64,000 bases of DNA from JAAGZL01 sp050297535 (lineage in GTDB: Bacteria; Pseudomonadota; Gammaproteobacteria; Chromatiales; Chromatiaceae). Below the pieces are notes generated by a model, which was not told the DNA's origin, did not search any database, and saw nothing but the letters and a program-made list of their open reading frames with translations. The position numbers were made by a program, and so were the translations under genes. Positions 26,661 to 35,927 of this stretch are shown here, piece after piece (position 1 is the stretch's first letter; each line of letters begins with the position of its first letter). Where the stretch lies: positions 20,542 to 84,541 of the forward strand of contig JBNKSV010000005.1 in the NCBI GenBank assembly GCA_050297535.1, given 5' to 3'.

Positions 26661-27746
26661 CTAGGCCTTACCCTTACGCCGCCTAATCTCCTGAACCAAT
26701 TCCAGAGCAGATTTGTCACAGGGCGGCAGTTCGTCATCCGATTCAGCCAATGGCTGGGTCCTTTCGCCCCACTCCAGCATGTGGGCGCTCCAGGTCAGGC
26801 CGCCGCCGAAGGCCGGCACCAGGATCTTACTCCCGGGCTGTATGCGCCCCTCCTCCAGGGCCTCGATCAGGGCTATGGGCGCGGTCGCGGCGGACATGTT
26901 GCCGTAGCGCTGGATATTTACGAACACCTTGTTCTCTGGTGCGCCGGTCTTGCTGGCCAGGGCGTCGATGATGCGCAGATTGGCCTGATGAGGCACTACC
27001 AGATCGACCTCATCCATGGACAATCCAGCCTTGGCCAGCACATCCGCACAGGCATCCGCCATGCCGGTAACTGCCCGTTTAAAGATCTCCTTACCTTCAA
27101 ACATCCAGTCGGTATCGCCCAGCATTATGCCGCTGTTGGCATGTTCGGAACCCCAGCCGCGCAGACTCAGGATCTCTCGCACCTCGCCAAAACACCCCAG
27201 GGACTCGGCCATAACCCCCTGTTTCTTATCGCTGGCCTCCAGAAAGAAGGCGGCAGCGCCATCACCGAACAACACGGACACGTTGCGGTTCTCCCAATCC
27301 ATCAGGGGCGAGATCACCTCTGCACCGATCACAATAGCGCTATTCACCACACCGGAACGGATCATACTGTTGGCCACGCTCAGCGCGTACAGACCGCTGG
27401 TGCAGGCGGTGCTTACGTCCATACAGGCCGCGTTCTTTGCAGACAATAGTTTCTGCACCCCGGAGGCGCTATTGGGACAGATGCTATCCGGGGTGGTGGT
27501 GCCGAAAACGATTAGCTCTACATCCTCCGCCGTCTTACCGGCCGCGGCCAGGGCGCGTTGCGCCGCCACATACGCCAGTTGCGATACCTGCACGTGGGAG
27601 ATACGCCGCTCCTGCATGCCGGTACGTTTGCGAATCCACTCATCATCCGTATCCAGAAAGGTGGCCAGGTCATCATTGGTCAGGATGGCGGGGGGAAGAC
27701 ACTTTCCCCAGCCGGTAATTGCGGCGTATCTCATCGGTTCACTCAT
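26661..27746 (-). CDS. FabH-like 3-oxoacyl-ACP synthase III with C-terminal extension
   Basis: A 361-residue KAS III condensing enzyme, about 40 residues longer than housekeeping FabH. The catalytic triad is intact: C115 in DVSTACTSGLYAL, H253 in VPHQANLR and N283 in RYGNMSAAT. The extra tail (about 328-361) is polar and ends KALELVQEIRRR-like, as in the second FabH-type enzymes of pseudomonads. Some of those condense medium-chain acyl-CoA from beta-oxidation with malonyl-ACP, feeding it back to synthesis. Being downstream of fadH and a dienoyl-CoA isomerase, rather than among fab genes, supports that reading, but the substrate is inferred. Confidence 0.85.
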   Translation of the reverse strand: MSEPMRYAAITGWGKCLPPAILTNDDLATFLDTDDEWIRKRTGMQERRISHVQVSQLAYVAAQRALAAAGKTAEDVELIVFGTTTPDSICPNSASGVQKLLSAKNAACMDVSTACTSGLYALSVANSMIRSGVVNSAIVIGAEVISPLMDWENRNVSVLFGDGAAAFFLEASDKKQGVMAESLGCFGEVREILSLRGWGSEHANSGIMLGDTDWMFEGKEIFKRAVTGMADACADVLAKAGLSMDEVDLVVPHQANLRIIDALASKTGAPENKVFVNIQRYGNMSAATAPIALIEALEEGRIQPGSKILVPAFGGGLTWSAHMLEWGERTQPLAESDDELPPCDKSALELVQEIRRRKGKA

Positions 27747-27813
27747 CTTATTTATTTGTTAACCCCACCGATAAATAACATTTTGCTTTGGCAGGAACAA
27801 CAGGCAAGCACGA

Positions 27814-29853
27814 TTATTGTTCTCTATCCAGAGCCACTGCCAGACGCACACCCTGGTCGATGGCGCGCTTCGCATCGAGTTCCGCCGCCACGTCGGCGCC
27901 GCCGATGATGTGCAGCGGTATGGTAACGCCATCCTTGAGTTCGCGACGCGGTTCCTGTCCGGCGCAAAGCACGATGTTGTCCACCTCCAACAACATTGGC
28001 TTGCCATCTATATTCAGGTGCAAACCATCATCGTCAATCTTGAGGTATTCGCACTTGTTCAACATCTGCACCTGCTTCATCTGCAGGTCGGCGCGGTGGA
28101 TCCAACCGGTGGTCTTACCCAGTCCGGACCCTACCTTGCTGGCCTTGCGTTGCAGCAGATAGACCTGGCGCGGTGATTCTTCAATCTCCTGGGGAACACC
28201 TGCGATACCGCCCCGGGCCTGCAGAGACATATCCACGCCCCACTTACGCATAAATATCTTTACATCTTTACTGCTGTCTTCCGCACCGTGGGTCAGCAGT
28301 TCGCAGACATCGAACCCTATGCCACCGGCACCGATGACGGCCACCCGTTTCCCTACCTTTGCACCCTTGATGACATCGATGTATGAAAGCACCTTCTCAT
28401 GCCCGACACCCACGATATCCGGCACCCGTGGCAGAATCCCGGTGGCGAGTATCACCCGATCAAAGCCGCCACCGTTCAAATCTTCCGCTGCTACTTCACA
28501 ATTCAATCTGACCTCAACCCCGGTCAGTTCCAGTTGCCGTCGGAAGTAACGCAGGGTTTCGTAGAACTCCTGTTTGCCCGGTATCCTCTTGGCCAGATTC
28601 AACTGTCCGCCGATCTCATCCGCGGCATCAAACAGGGTAACCTGATGCCCGCATCTTGCAGCGGTAGTGGCAAAGGCCAAACCGGCCGGACCAGCGCCCA
28701 CCACGGCCAGCTTTTGCGGTTTGTCTGTCGGTTTGATCTCGATCTCGGTCTCATGGCAGGCCCTGGGGTTGACCAGACAACTGGTGAGCTTGCCTACAAA
28801 GATATGATCGAGACAGGCCTGGTTGCAGGCGATGCAGGTGTTGATCTCGTCTACCCGCCCCTGTTCGGCCTTGAGCACGAATTCCGGGTCCGCCAGAAAG
28901 GGGCGCGCCATGGAGACCATATCCGCCTGGCCGTTCTTCAAAATAGCCTCGGCAATCTCAGGCATGTTGATGCGATTGGAGGTAATGACCGGAATGGGCA
29001 ACTCCTGTTTCACCCTGGCCGTAACCCAAGCGAAGGCGGCACGCGGCACGCTGGTGGCAATGGTCGGGATACGCGCCTCATGCCAACCGATGCCGGTATT
29101 GATGATGCTGGCCCCCGCATCTGCGACCGCTTTGCCCAGGGCCACTATCTCCTCGTAGGTACTGCCCACCTCAATCAGGTCCAACATGGAGAGGCGAAAG
29201 ATGATGATGAATTTATCGCCCACCCGCTCCCGCACCCTACGCACCACCTCAACCGGCAGACGCATTCGGTTGGCGTAACTCCCGCCCCATTCGTCATCCC
29301 GCCGGTTGGTATGGGTGACGATAAACTGGTTCAGGAAATAACCTTCCGAGGCCATGATCTCCACGCCATCATATCCGGCCTGCTGCGCCAGGGCGGCGCA
29401 GTTTACAAAGGCCTCTATCTGCTGCTGTATCTCTTCCGCGGTCACCGCCCTGGGGGTGTAGGGGTTGATCGGGGCCTTGATGGCAGAGGGGGCGATCAGT
29501 TTGTCGTTGAAGGCGTAACGCCCGGTGTGCAGGATCTGCATACAGATCTTGCCGTCCTCGGCATGCACCGCATCGGTTATCAGCCTATGATTTGGAATCT
29601 GCGACTCTGACATCAGGGTGGTGGCGCTTGCATGCACCGCACCCTCTTTGTTGGGACCGATCCCACCGGTAACGATCAGGGCGACCCCGCCGCGTGCCCG
29701 TTCGGCATAGAATGCGGCCATGCGTTCAAATCCGCCTGACATCTCCTCCAGACCCAGGTGCATTGAGCCCATGAGCACACGATTCTTTAAGGTGGTAAAC
29801 CCCAGGTCCAGAGGCCGAAATATGTGTGGATAATTTGATGATGTTGCGTGCAT
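27814..29853 (-). CDS. fadH: 2,4-dienoyl-CoA reductase (NADPH), FMN/FAD/4Fe-4S type
   Basis: Reduces 2,4-dienoyl-CoA made during oxidation of unsaturated fatty acids with double bonds at even positions. The 679-residue protein has an N-terminal old-yellow-enzyme TIM barrel (about 1-340), a 4Fe-4S motif in INTCIACNQACLDHIF, and C-terminal FAD/NADPH Rossmann domains with VVGAGPAGLAFA and VIGAGGIGFDVC. Start chosen at ATG 29853 behind GGTGAG. It follows the dienoyl-CoA isomerase gene, the logical metabolic partner. Confidence 0.94.
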   Translation of the reverse strand: MHATSSNYPHIFRPLDLGFTTLKNRVLMGSMHLGLEEMSGGFERMAAFYAERARGGVALIVTGGIGPNKEGAVHASATTLMSESQIPNHRLITDAVHAEDGKICMQILHTGRYAFNDKLIAPSAIKAPINPYTPRAVTAEEIQQQIEAFVNCAALAQQAGYDGVEIMASEGYFLNQFIVTHTNRRDDEWGGSYANRMRLPVEVVRRVRERVGDKFIIIFRLSMLDLIEVGSTYEEIVALGKAVADAGASIINTGIGWHEARIPTIATSVPRAAFAWVTARVKQELPIPVITSNRINMPEIAEAILKNGQADMVSMARPFLADPEFVLKAEQGRVDEINTCIACNQACLDHIFVGKLTSCLVNPRACHETEIEIKPTDKPQKLAVVGAGPAGLAFATTAARCGHQVTLFDAADEIGGQLNLAKRIPGKQEFYETLRYFRRQLELTGVEVRLNCEVAAEDLNGGGFDRVILATGILPRVPDIVGVGHEKVLSYIDVIKGAKVGKRVAVIGAGGIGFDVCELLTHGAEDSSKDVKIFMRKWGVDMSLQARGGIAGVPQEIEESPRQVYLLQRKASKVGSGLGKTTGWIHRADLQMKQVQMLNKCEYLKIDDDGLHLNIDGKPMLLEVDNIVLCAGQEPRRELKDGVTIPLHIIGGADVAAELDAKRAIDQGVRLAVALDREQ

Positions 29854-29904
29854 GTCTTTGTGTCTCACCCGATTAAAAACAGATCTAATCTATTTGTCTT
29901 TGAT

Positions 29905-30753
29905 TTATTTATCTTCCGGCATCGCTGGCTCTAGCGGCATTAATGGCGCATAGGCCGTATCCCTCTTCTGCATCTGTGCCGCAAAACTCTCCATGATATC
30001 CGCCTGCTGGAACATACCCGCCTGCCAGGTCGCCATGTATTCCAATGCGTCCGGCACACTATGATCACGGGCATAATTCAGCATCACCTTGCTGCCCATG
30101 ACCGCGACCGGTGAGTTGGCTGCAATCTGACGGGCAAGCTGCATCACCCCATCCAGCATGGCGTCAGGATCGGCGAACACTCGGTTTACCAGACCGCTCT
30201 CCTTGGCCTCTTGTGCCTCCAATTTGCGAGAGGTATAGGCCAGCTCACTGGCCAACCCCGGATTTATGATTGTGGGAAGGCGTTGCAAGGTACCCAGGTC
30301 TGCGGTCATACCCACGGCCGTCTCCTTGAGGGTAAAGAATGCATCCTCGGTGCAATAACGACTGTCGCAGGCACAGACCAGATCCAGGGCACCACCGATA
30401 CAACCGCCTTGCACGGCCGCTAACACCGGCATGCGCATCTGTTCCAGCTGGGTAAAACAATCCTGCAGTTCCAAGACCAGTCGCCGCAGAAACTCACCAC
30501 GCCGTGCCGGTTCACCGCTAAAGATACGCGGATCTGGATTGGAGAAGATCTCCAGATCCATGCCTGCGGAAAAGTGTTTTCCGGTAGAGGAGATCACCAA
30601 CACCCGGATATCGTCAGCCGTGCGGACCTCATCCAGTACCTGAGACCACTCCCTCCAGAATGCCCGATTCATACTGTTGTAGGACTCAGGGCGAATCAGC
30701 TGTAGATGGGCTACGCCTGCATCCAGGACTAATTTGATCGTGCTATACACCAT
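29905..30753 (-). CDS. Crotonase family protein, probable delta(3,5)-delta(2,4)-dienoyl-CoA isomerase (ECH1-like)
   Basis: A 282-residue crotonase. The acidic residues of the ECH1 active site are present with the same spacing as in rat ECH1 (20 and 8 residues apart): D124 in GALDLVCACD, E144 in FFTLKETAVG and D152 in MTADLGTLQRLP. The ADLGTLQRLP motif is specific to this subgroup. The enzyme would convert 3,5-dienoyl-CoA to 2,4-dienoyl-CoA, the substrate of the adjacent FadH. The ATG at 30753 has GGGGGTAAG before it; the TTG five codons upstream is rejected. Confidence 0.88.
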   Translation of the reverse strand: MVYSTIKLVLDAGVAHLQLIRPESYNSMNRAFWREWSQVLDEVRTADDIRVLVISSTGKHFSAGMDLEIFSNPDPRIFSGEPARRGEFLRRLVLELQDCFTQLEQMRMPVLAAVQGGCIGGALDLVCACDSRYCTEDAFFTLKETAVGMTADLGTLQRLPTIINPGLASELAYTSRKLEAQEAKESGLVNRVFADPDAMLDGVMQLARQIAANSPVAVMGSKVMLNYARDHSVPDALEYMATWQAGMFQQADIMESFAAQMQKRDTAYAPLMPLEPAMPEDK

Positions 30754-30963
30754 TAAGCTTACCCCCAACTATTTGCGTCGTTATAGTTTCCTAACTGGCA
30801 ATATCGACTGGTAATCGATTGCGTTTCCCGCATGCATAAAAGAGATCATTCAGGCCGCCGGACTAAGCTCATTAGGTTTCCAACAACTTGCGAAAAACAC
30901 CCTTGTAGACCCAACACCATAAACGACACAGGACGGCCCCAAGACCCTGTTAAACCAGAATCG

Positions 30964-32046
30964 TTAGCCAACATCGTGTTGATCACGAGTGGACTGTAAT
31001 TGGTTCTGATAGTCACCGCTCTGCCGATACTCTCCCGGAGTCATACCGGTCCAGCGTTTAAATGAGCGGAAAAAGGCGGAGGTCTCCTCAAACCCCATCA
31101 GTCCGGCAACATCGTTAATCGACAACTGAGGTGAGTTCATATAATTGATCGCTGTATCTTTACGGCAATCATCCTTGATCTTCTGAAATGTGGTCCCCTC
31201 GTCCAACAGGCGGCGGCGCAATTTGGATAACGACATGTTCAAGGTATTTGCCACATCCTTCGCCGTAGGAATAGGCATACTGAAATCACGTCCGATGAGC
31301 GCCACTATCTGTGATGTCAGACTGGTGCTGTCATCCGCCATCACCAGTAGTTGATAAGGTGCGGTCTTTAAAAATCCCCGCAGGGTCTCTTCGGTCTGGA
31401 TGATCGGATATGCAAGATAACGCGCCGGGAACACCATGGCATTATCATGTTGGCTAAACCTGAGTTCCGATTGAAACTGGGTATTGATACCTGGAATCGC
31501 CTCCTCCTCCGGAAACCTAAAATAGGCCGCCCGCAACTCCAGACGCTCTCCGATCAGCCAGCTAACGAAGTGGTGCCACATAGATAGTGAGGTGCAGATA
31601 TTCAAGGGTGGCTCGGATGCAATCAGTGCCTTCGCCTCTGCCTTATCCAGACTATCCAGACCGGCAAAGGTCATTTTGGCAAAACGCCCCTTCCTTTCCA
31701 ACTTCGGCTTTATCCGCGTCCCTTTCACTATCTCGTGAAAGTCGCTGGCGCGGCGAATGGCATGCCCCAGGTTCTTGCACTGGATGATGGCATGACACAT
31801 CATGCGAAAGGCCCCGTTTGGCAAGCGACCACCACTCAGCATGCCGAAATACTCGTCCTGGGTGATGTACATTATGCGTTGATAGAGAAACCCGAATTTC
31901 TCCACCGGAAACTCGGTTCGATGCTCTATCTCGGACGGATCAATCCCTACGTATTCCAGCAGTTCGTTGACGTCATAGTTCTGCGCAGCAACCCGCTCCA
32001 GCAGCTGCTTTACATAACCAGTTGGCACTGTGATGGTTTGCTTCAT
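30964..32046 (-). CDS. AraC family transcriptional regulator
   Basis: A 360-residue regulator with an N-terminal arabinose-binding-like domain of the PF12625 type (about 20-210) and a C-terminal AraC DNA-binding domain (about 250-345), where SINDVAGLMGFEETSAFFRSF is the second helix-turn-helix and is followed by WTGMTPGEYR. It lies 14 bases after the ETF-QO gene on the same strand. Regulators of this architecture often control lipid or amino-acid catabolism, so control of the surrounding fad/etf genes is plausible but not shown. Its ligand is unknown. Confidence 0.87.
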   Translation of the reverse strand: MKQTITVPTGYVKQLLERVAAQNYDVNELLEYVGIDPSEIEHRTEFPVEKFGFLYQRIMYITQDEYFGMLSGGRLPNGAFRMMCHAIIQCKNLGHAIRRASDFHEIVKGTRIKPKLERKGRFAKMTFAGLDSLDKAEAKALIASEPPLNICTSLSMWHHFVSWLIGERLELRAAYFRFPEEEAIPGINTQFQSELRFSQHDNAMVFPARYLAYPIIQTEETLRGFLKTAPYQLLVMADDSTSLTSQIVALIGRDFSMPIPTAKDVANTLNMSLSKLRRRLLDEGTTFQKIKDDCRKDTAINYMNSPQLSINDVAGLMGFEETSAFFRSFKRWTGMTPGEYRQSGDYQNQLQSTRDQHDVG

Positions 32047-32060
32047 GGCGCGCGATCAAG

Positions 32061-33689
32061 CTACATATTCGGATAGTTGGGACCGCCACTACCCTCCGGC
32101 GTGGTCCAGACAATATTGCGCGTCGGGTCTTTGACATCACAGGCCTTACAGTGCAGACAGTTCTGCGCATTGATCTGCAACCGTTTCTCTCCATTCTCCT
32201 CCACGATCTCGTACACCCCAGCCGGACAATAGCGCTGTTCCGGCGCGTCATATTCTTTTAGGTTTAGGGCGATTGGGACGGTCTCATCCTTGAGTTTAAG
32301 ATGTACCGGCTGATCTTCTTCATGGTTGGTACTGGAGAGATATACCGAACTGAGTCGGTCAAAGGTTAGCTTGCCGTCCGGCTTGGGATATGAGATCGGG
32401 CTGCATTCACTCGCTGGTCGCAGCTGTTTTCTATCTTCACCATGGTGACTCAGGGTCCAGGGTGCCCTGCCACGCAACAGCTTCAGATCTATACCAGCAT
32501 ACAGGGTGCCGCCCAGCAGACCCCACTTGGCAAAGGCCGGACGGAAGTTGCGGGCCTGATGCAACTCATCCTTGAGCCAGGAATCCTCGAATGCATCAGG
32601 ATAACTGACCAGTTCATCGTTGCTGCGGCCCTGCGCCAGGGCGTCTATCACGCTCTCGGCCGCCAGCATCCCGCTCTTCATGGCGGCATGGGTGCCCTTG
32701 ATCTTGGGGACGTTAAGGAAACCAGCGCCGTCACCGATCAAGGCGCCGCCTGGAAATACCAAATCAGGTAGCGATTGCATACCACCCTCACTCAGGGTGC
32801 GGGCACCATAGGCGATGCGCTTGCCGCCCTCAAAGAAACCACGAATGGCCGGGTGGGTCTTGAAGCGCTGCATCTCCTGATAGGGAGAGAGATAGGGATT
32901 GGAATAATCGAGTCCCACCACCATGCCGACCGCCACCTGATTATTCTCCAGGTGGTACATAAAGCTGCCGCCATATACGTCCTGCTGCAGTGGCCAACCG
33001 GCGGTGTGTAGCGCCAGCCCAGGCTTATGTTTCTCCGGCGCTATCTCCCACAACTCCTTGATACCCAAGCCGTAGGTCTGGAGTTCACAGGTTGCGTCCA
33101 GATGGAATTTCTCGATGAGTTGTTGCGACAGGGAACCACGGCAACCCTCGGAGAACAGGGTGTACTTGGCATGCAGTTCTATGCCAGGTTCAAAGCCATC
33201 CTTCTGCTCACCCTGACGGTTGATACCCATATCACCGGTGGCGATACCCTTGACCGACCCGTCTTCGTTGAACAGCACCTCGGCTGCGGCAAAACCTGGG
33301 TAGAGCTCAACACCCAACTCTTCCGCCTGCTCAGCCAGCCAACGGCACAGATTGCCCAGACTGGCGATGTAGTTGCCATGGTTACGCATCTGCGGCGGCA
33401 GGGTCCACTCCGGGATAGAGAGAGATTTGTTCTCGGTCAAAAACAGGAACCGATCATCGGTTACCGGCGTATTCAGAGGCGCACCCTTCTCCTGCCAATC
33501 CGGAAACAGTTCCGCCAGGGCCGTGGGTTCGATGATGGCTCCAGAGAGGATATGGGCCCCGATCTCCGACCCCTTCTCCACCAGACATACACTGAGTTCC
33601 ATGCCATGCTCTGCGGCCAACTGCATGATCCTGATAGAAGCGCTAAGACCCGATGGACCACCACCGACGATCACCACATCATAGTTCAT
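32061..33689 (-). CDS. Electron transfer flavoprotein-ubiquinone oxidoreductase
   Basis: Passes electrons from reduced ETF to ubiquinone at the membrane. The 542-residue protein has an N-terminal FAD site VIVGGGPSGLSAS, and a C-terminal 4Fe-4S ferredoxin-like domain with NCLHCKACDVKDP and the family's terminal block (WTTPEGSGGPNYPNM). Length fits ETF-QO. Start at ATG 33689, preceded by an AGAGAG purine run. It follows etfA by 37 bases, completing an acyl-CoA dehydrogenase-ETF-quinone chain in one transcriptional series. Confidence 0.96.
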   Translation of the reverse strand: MNYDVVIVGGGPSGLSASIRIMQLAAEHGMELSVCLVEKGSEIGAHILSGAIIEPTALAELFPDWQEKGAPLNTPVTDDRFLFLTENKSLSIPEWTLPPQMRNHGNYIASLGNLCRWLAEQAEELGVELYPGFAAAEVLFNEDGSVKGIATGDMGINRQGEQKDGFEPGIELHAKYTLFSEGCRGSLSQQLIEKFHLDATCELQTYGLGIKELWEIAPEKHKPGLALHTAGWPLQQDVYGGSFMYHLENNQVAVGMVVGLDYSNPYLSPYQEMQRFKTHPAIRGFFEGGKRIAYGARTLSEGGMQSLPDLVFPGGALIGDGAGFLNVPKIKGTHAAMKSGMLAAESVIDALAQGRSNDELVSYPDAFEDSWLKDELHQARNFRPAFAKWGLLGGTLYAGIDLKLLRGRAPWTLSHHGEDRKQLRPASECSPISYPKPDGKLTFDRLSSVYLSSTNHEEDQPVHLKLKDETVPIALNLKEYDAPEQRYCPAGVYEIVEENGEKRLQINAQNCLHCKACDVKDPTRNIVWTTPEGSGGPNYPNM

Positions 33690-33726
33690 GCTCTCTCTTT
33701 CCACGCTCTTTCTCCCGTTAGTGTTG

Positions 33727-34656
33727 TTATAGCGCGTTGGTCAGTTCGGGAACCGCATCAAACAGATCCGCCACCAGACCGTAGTCCGCCACCTCGAAGA
33801 TGGGGGCGTCTTCATCTTTATTGATGGCGACGATCACCTTGCTGTCCTTCATCCCGGCCAGGTGCTGGATGGCGCCGCTGATACCTACCGCGATGTAGAG
33901 GTTCGGAGCCACTATCTTACCGGTCTGTCCCACCTGATAGTCGTTGGGGACATAACCTGCATCCACTGCGGCGCGAGATGCACCAATCGCAGCTCCGAGC
34001 TTATCGGCCAGGGCCTCAATAAGTTTGAAATTCTCGCCACTGCCCAGGCCACGCCCGCCCGAGACCACGATATCCGCCGCCGTGAGTTCCGGACGATCAG
34101 ACACACTCAACTCCTGACCGACAAAACTGGAACCGGCGAAAGATGTGGCGGCAGAGATCTCCTCGATAGCAGCGGAACCGCCCGCGGTCGCGGCCGCATC
34201 AAAGGCGGTGCCACGCACGGTCATGACCTTGATGCCGTCACTGCTCTGCACCGTGGCCAGGGCGTTACCGGCGTAGATGGGACGCACGAAGGTGTCCGCC
34301 GCCTCAATGCCGATGACGTCACTGATCTGAGCCACGTCCAACTTGGCGGCGATGCGTGGCATGTAGTTCTTGCCACTGGTGGTGGCAGCAGCCAGGATGT
34401 GGCTGTAGTTGGCCGCAATACCGACCACCAACGCGGCCATATTCTCCGGCATGGCGTGTTCATAGGCCGCGTCGTCGCACAGCAACACCTTGCTTACGCC
34501 GTCGATCTTGGCGGCCTGTTCCGCTGCGCCTTTGCAGCCGCTACCAGCCACCAGCAGATGCAGGTCGGCGTCCAACTGTTTCGCTGCGGTTATAGTATTA
34601 AGGGTCGCCGACTTAATGTTGGCACTGTCATGATCAGCTATTATCAGTACGCTCAT
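33727..34656 (-). CDS. etfA: Electron transfer flavoprotein, alpha subunit
   Basis: FAD-binding subunit of the ETF heterodimer, the soluble electron acceptor of acyl-CoA dehydrogenases. The 309-residue protein ends with the ETF-alpha FAD domain, seen as VSGGRGLGSGENFKLIEAL, GASRAAVDAGY, QVGQTGKIVAPNLYIAVG and ISGAIQHLAGMKDSKVIVAI in order. It overlaps etfB by four bases. Length and motifs fit the housekeeping (not the nif-type fix) ETF. Confidence 0.97.
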   Translation of the reverse strand: MSVLIIADHDSANIKSATLNTITAAKQLDADLHLLVAGSGCKGAAEQAAKIDGVSKVLLCDDAAYEHAMPENMAALVVGIAANYSHILAAATTSGKNYMPRIAAKLDVAQISDVIGIEAADTFVRPIYAGNALATVQSSDGIKVMTVRGTAFDAAATAGGSAAIEEISAATSFAGSSFVGQELSVSDRPELTAADIVVSGGRGLGSGENFKLIEALADKLGAAIGASRAAVDAGYVPNDYQVGQTGKIVAPNLYIAVGISGAIQHLAGMKDSKVIVAINKDEDAPIFEVADYGLVADLFDAVPELTNAL

Positions 34657-35405
34657 GAGATCACCTTCGCTTCATTCTTGAGTTTTTCCACCAGTTCCTC
34701 TACAGATTTCACCTTGATACCGGCCTGCCGTACCGGCGGCTCGGTAACCTTCAGGGTCTGCAGGCGCGGCGCGATATCCACACCGGTATCCGCCACCGGG
34801 ACGATCTCCAGCGGTTTCTTCTTCGCCTTCATGATGTTCGGCAACTTGGCGTAACGCGGTTCGTTGAGACGCAGGTCGGTGGTGATAACCGCAGGCAGGG
34901 TCAGGGCCACGGTCTCCAGGCCGCCATCCACCTCGCGGGTGACCTGGACGCTGCCATCTGCCAGTTCCACCTTGGAGGCGAAGGTACCCTGAGGCAGATC
35001 CATGAGAGCAGCCAGCATCTGTCCGGTCTGGTTGCTGTCATCGTCGATCGCCTGCTTACCGAGGATGATCAGATCCGGCTGCTCTTTTTCCGCCACATTT
35101 TGCAGCAGCTTGGCCACAGCCAGCGGTTGCAGCTCGGCGTCGGTCTCGATCAGGATCGCCCGATCCGCACCCAAGGCCAGGGCGCTCCGCAGGGTCTCCT
35201 GACACTCTTTAACACCCAATGAAACCACCACAATCTCGTCGGCCTTGCCTGCCTCTTTGATGCGCACCGCCTCTTCCACCGCGATCTCGCAGAATGGGTT
35301 GATGGACATCTTCACATTATTCAGGTCCACCCCACTCTGGTCAGAAGCGACGCGGATCTTGACGTTGTAATCAACGACCCTCTTAACCGCTACAAGTATC
35401 TTCAT
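34653..35405 (-). CDS. etfB: Electron transfer flavoprotein, beta subunit
   Basis: AMP-binding subunit of ETF. The 250-residue protein starts MKILVAVKRVVDYNVKIRV and has the family signature in VELADGSVQVTREVDGG, with the AMP-binding LGKQAIDDDSNQTGQMLA region before it. It lies 21 bases after the thioesterase gene and overlaps etfA by 4. Confidence 0.97.
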   Translation of the reverse strand: MKILVAVKRVVDYNVKIRVASDQSGVDLNNVKMSINPFCEIAVEEAVRIKEAGKADEIVVVSLGVKECQETLRSALALGADRAILIETDAELQPLAVAKLLQNVAEKEQPDLIILGKQAIDDDSNQTGQMLAALMDLPQGTFASKVELADGSVQVTREVDGGLETVALTLPAVITTDLRLNEPRYAKLPNIMKAKKKPLEIVPVADTGVDIAPRLQTLKVTEPPVRQAGIKVKSVEELVEKLKNEAKVIS

Positions 35406-35426
35406 TCATCTTCTCCGTAATACTGT

Positions 35427-35927
35427 TTACTTGTTAAATATATGGGCATACTCTTCAGGCAACTCCAGGGCATCACCCTCATAGCCTGCTAATTTAATCA
35501 AATCTGCGGTGGGTACATTGCCGTTTCTGCTCCGAAACAGCCCCTTGATAACCCCCAGCGCGACCAGCTGCCCTTCCACCTCAAAACGCTGCTCCATGAA
35601 GAACCACTTCTCATCCCAACCAACAATACGGGTGATGAGGTTAAAGCGCTGGAGCGGGTTTATCTGTTTAATAAACTTGAGATTGGCCACCGCAACCACC
35701 GGCAACCATTTTCTTTTCATCAACTCTTTAAACATGCCCGCCTGGATAATGAATTCGGCCCGACCCAGGTCCATCATGCTCAGGTAGCGCGCATTGGTAA
35801 GATGCATGTTGATATCCATATCCGTGGGCAACACCCGCAGCGGCAACTTGCTCGCCTCGGTCATCCTTATGCGTTTGCGTCTGGATGCAGTGATAAATAA
35901 CCAGACCAGCCTGAATATGAGGTTCAT
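35427..35927 (-). CDS. Acyl-CoA thioesterase (hot-dog fold, 4HBT/THEM6-like)
   Basis: A 166-residue hot-dog protein. An N-terminal hydrophobic stretch (about 1-14) precedes the fold, and PTDMDINMHLTNARYLSMMD carries the conserved Asp and Asn/His positions of the acyl-CoA thioester hydrolase/FatB-like group. It would hydrolyse acyl-CoA to free acid and CoA, perhaps relieving CoA shortage. It overlaps the acyl-CoA dehydrogenase gene by four bases (ATGA), which ties it to beta-oxidation. Chain-length preference is unknown. Confidence 0.84.
   Translation of the reverse strand: MNLIFRLVWLFITASRRKRIRMTEASKLPLRVLPTDMDINMHLTNARYLSMMDLGRAEFIIQAGMFKELMKRKWLPVVAVANLKFIKQINPLQRFNLITRIVGWDEKWFFMEQRFEVEGQLVALGVIKGLFRSRNGNVPTADLIKLAGYEGDALELPEEYAHIFNK

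Noticed and set aside
28399..29610. 403-codon frame on the plus strand opposite fadH
   Set aside because: Antisense shadow of fadH, rich in His, Gly and Arg, with no domain; fadH has full conserved motifs.
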